This document shows, piece after piece, positions 62,584 through 64,000 of a stretch of 64,000 bases of DNA. Below the pieces are notes generated by a model. The model worked only from the letters and a program-made list of their open reading frames with translations, was not told the origin of the DNA and searched no databases. The DNA comes from Coffea arabica (taxonomy: Eukaryota > Streptophyta > Magnoliopsida > Gentianales > Rubiaceae). Position numbers and translations under genes: made by a program. The stretch is taken from positions 10,806,001 through 10,870,000 of the forward strand of contig NC_092312.1 in the NCBI RefSeq assembly GCF_036785885.1, read 5' to 3'. Within the stretch, counting starts at the first letter, position 1. The number at the start of each line of letters is the position of its first letter.

Positions 62584-62943
62584 AAATTATTTATACCTTA
62601 AAGTGCTTATTGTTATATTTGTATCCCACTAAAATTGCACATTTACACAATTTGTCTACTAACTTCATGCTTTTCTTGATATACTTTAAATTTTGAAGAA
62701 AAAGGACAACATAGGGCACTTTTAGAATGAAAACATCTTCTCAATTCTAAAATGAGTTTTAAATTATTTATACGTTAAAGTGCCTGTTGTTATATTACAT
62801 CCCACTAAATTTGCACATGCACGTAATTTGTCTATTAACTTCAAGCCTTTTTTAATGTACTTTTATTTTATTTTTTTTTAAAAAAAGGACAACAAAGGGC
62901 ACTTTTAGAATGAAAATATTTCTCAATTCAGAATTGGGTTTTG
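62584..62943. repeat. ~180-bp tandem direct duplication
   Basis: Units at about 62584-62757 and 62761-62943 share AAATTATTTATAC, TATCCCACTAAAATTGCACAT-like and GGCACTTTTAGAATGAAAA motifs with ~177-bp offset and moderate divergence. It is possibly part of a larger element: GACAATTTTCCCCCTC near 62287 and GAGGTTTTTGAAATTGTCCC near 63058 look like loose inverted ends. Confidence 0.75.
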
Positions 62944-63148
62944 TAATAATATATTTTGAAATGGATTGTCATTGTTACAAGTTACAACAAGTCAAAAGTA
63001 GAGAAGTGATGTTTTTCAAAGTTCAGGGTGCTAAGTGAAATTATTAAAAGCTTCAATGGAGGTTTTTGAAATTGTCCCTTCTTTTTGTTACAAAAATCTT
63101 TTTTTTTTCCTGCCTAGAAAATGATGTCTAATTAAAGACATTAGTATG

Positions 63149-63177
63149 CTTTTTTTTTTTTTTTTTTTTTGATAATG
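63149..63177 (-). mobile_element. Micro-retroinsertion: poly(T) flanked by 14-bp target duplication
   Basis: Perfect direct repeats aagacattagtatg at 63135-63148 and 63178-63191 flank a 29-bp insert of C, T21 and GATAATG. On the minus strand this is a seven-base stub plus a poly(A) tail, the same architecture as the insert at 19965-19990. Confidence 0.78.
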
Positions 63178-64000
63178 AAGACATTAGTATGTTAAGTTAC
63201 AGATAAAAGATTTATCCCTAGCACTACTAACTCTTAAGTTTTCTTGAGGATGAAAATTTTCGTACTTGTTTTATTACAAAAATCTTTTTTATTTCATACT
63301 TGTTTTAGTTTTCTCGAGAAGTAGCGAGGCCATCAGTATCTGACTTACATATGAAAGATTGGGTTAAAAGCACTAACCCCTTCCTTCTCCTCCGCTAGTG
63401 GTTTGGTGCCATTTGCATCTTTCCCGTAACATTACTTTTATTGCACTTTCTTCCCTCAACTAACAATCAATATTAATAGTTTAGCAAAAAAAATTAATGA
63501 TCTCAAAACAATAATTAGTAGAAATAATACTCGGAAAGAAGATTTGGCTTTTTGTTTCAAGCGAATGTTCTTAAAAATGGAATCCAACCACTTAAAAAAA
63601 TCACGTGCCCTTGAAATCTATTTTAGAATTTAAAATAAAATCACTTCAAGTGCCAAAAAAATCATAAAATGATTGCAAAAGAAAGAATACCATATAACTT
63701 CAAAAACAAAATTTTCTGTTTAAATATTTAAATTTACACGATATGTGTATAAGAGACATCTTACCATATTTGTAACTTACCTCCATCTATTGATATGATA
63801 TCCATAATCTGAGAATGAATAAGGTTAACTATAGCAAAGTTTTCGAATTTACTTAATATGGTATAATTTTTTGTTAATAGAAGTGGAATGTTTTGGGAAC
63901 TTACTTTTTGATTTGCCAAAAAAATAAAAAATTGCATTGTTAAAAATGGATGACATGAGAAGCTTGGGCAGGGGAAAAAAGAATAAAAGAAAATGGAGAT

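Larger units (their letters stand above)
61690..64000. other. Repeat-rich intergenic spacer to window end
   Basis: 61690-61850 is the probable leader and promoter of the hnRNP-U-like gene. Beyond it lie a direct duplication (62584-62943), a micro-retroinsertion (63149-63177) and AT-rich sequence without supported genes. Confidence 0.55.

Noticed and set aside
1..64000. LTR retrotransposons, CRISPR arrays, bacterial-type operons, rRNA or intact tRNA genes
   Set aside because: No paired LTRs with primer sites, no spacer arrays and no cloverleaf sequence were seen; the segment is nuclear plant DNA.

Overview
This is a 64 kb stretch of nuclear DNA from a flowering plant. It is AT-rich, with GT-AG introns, long gene-poor spacers and many poly(A)/poly(T) tracts. 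Intron-rich plant gene families are present: a TIR1/AFB auxin receptor, heat-shock factors, an NDB-type alternative NAD(P)H dehydrogenase and an hnRNP-U-like SPRY protein. The auxin receptor fits the AFB6 clade best, which points to a eudicot outside Brassicaceae. I cannot name the species. All convincing genes are on the minus strand.

Layout. 1-12.7 kb holds no supported gene. It contains two Mutator-like elements with near-perfect 9-bp target duplications (4488-5399 and 7680-9048), a pair of direct repeats and a short SINE. 12.7-14.5 kb is an intronless ARM-repeat protein gene. 14.5-22.3 kb is intergenic, with a second tRNA-like SINE, a tiny poly(T) retroinsertion and a duplicated segment. 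22.3-26.3 kb is a three-exon auxin-receptor F-box gene. 26.4-33.3 kb is intergenic, with a dimeric poly(A) retroposon that carries snRNA-promoter-like boxes and a hAT-like MITE. 33.3-38.0 kb holds a tandem pair of divergent heat-shock-factor genes; the left one is broken by a stop codon inside its DNA-binding domain. 39.4-44.7 kb is a ten-exon external mitochondrial NADH dehydrogenase gene with an EF hand. 48.7-49.4 kb is a small intronless membrane protein gene. 53.0-54.6 kb is a Helitron carrying a dead carboxylesterase fragment. 56.9-61.7 kb is an hnRNP-U-like gene whose 3' part carries a tandemly duplicated exon. 61.8-64 kb is repeat-rich spacer.

The genes do not form a pathway; this is an ordinary plant chromosomal segment. 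The points most worth a second look are: (i) the auxin-receptor gene, which combines an AFB4/5-like ligand pocket with a decayed miR393 site; (ii) the HSF pair, both of which have lost the recognition-helix arginine; (iii) the duplicated 3' exon of the hnRNP-U-like gene, whose second copy keeps its frame but has lost its splice acceptor; and (iv) the dimeric retroposon at 29.2-29.6 kb, which carries USE-N24-TATA boxes inside the retroposed body. Exon junctions were worked out by eye from splice consensus, reading phase and family similarity; no alignment or expression data were available.
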